From Rapana venosa (taxonomy: Eukaryota; Mollusca; Gastropoda; Neogastropoda; Muricidae), in contig CM054140.1 of the NCBI GenBank assembly GCA_028751875.1, positions 8,229,847 through 8,293,846 of the forward strand: DNA of 64,000 bases, written 5' to 3'. Under the pieces are notes generated by a model. That model was not told where the DNA came from. It was given only the letters and a program-made list of their open reading frames with translations, and ran no database searches. Positions 63,969-64,000 of the stretch are shown piece after piece (position 1 is the first letter of the stretch; the number at the start of each line of letters is the position of its first letter). The position numbers were made by a program, and so were the translations under genes.

Positions 63969-64000
63969 ACACACATTGCAGACACACACACAAAAATACT

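Overview
This is a window of animal nuclear DNA, not a microbial genome. It holds three conserved bilaterian genes split into short exons with consensus GT/AG splice sites. The introns and intergenic DNA are AT-leaning and packed with SINEs, LINE fragments, MITEs, minisatellites and microsatellites. The gene set and the repeat types (tRNA-headed SINEs, L2/CR1-type LINEs, TTAA-flanked MITEs) suggest a lophotrochozoan, most likely a gastropod mollusc. That assignment is inference and partly rests on memory of how molluscan repeats look.

Layout. (1) 1-492: 3' end of a LINE reverse-transcriptase ORF. (2) 740-7296, plus strand: the last six coding exons of a putative hydroxypyruvate isomerase (HYI); its 5' exons lie outside the window. 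(3) 7297-13600: intergenic, with LINE and SINE debris and, at 12653-13166, an element with GC-rich inverted tandem arrays at its ends. (4) 13820-31095, plus strand: a complete nine-exon delta(24)-sterol reductase gene (DHCR24), 521 codons plus stop, with a possible NF-Y/SREBP-type promoter. (5) 31096-34580: 3' UTR and intergenic DNA. (6) 40842-55791, minus strand: the last five recognised coding exons of a protein 4.1 family gene (EPB41/coracle-like), ending in the complete 4.1 C-terminal domain. Its 3' UTR may run to a poly(A) signal near 34.6 kb, and its FERM-domain exons must lie beyond 64 kb. DHCR24 and the 4.1 gene converge tail to tail. (7) 55.8-64 kb: 4.1 intron sequence with few recognisable features.

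The three genes are not functionally linked: HYI is a small-metabolite isomerase, DHCR24 carries out a late step of sterol synthesis in the ER, and protein 4.1 joins membrane to cytoskeleton.

The most unusual material is in the repeats. One SINE family (here called C) joins a tRNA-like A box to a 5S-rRNA-like internal promoter, and two copies have clear target-site duplications. At least two other SINE types (A and B, the latter with two different heads) share one central domain. There are TTAA-flanked MITEs, one with a possible transposase-start remnant. A minisatellite with a five-unit higher-order period appears to have grown out of a SINE. In HYI, two introns contain tandem arrays that repeat the 3' splice site itself. 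An unidentified but well-formed plus-strand exon (50185-50307) lies inside a 4.1 intron. Repeat family letters are local names; no database search was possible.
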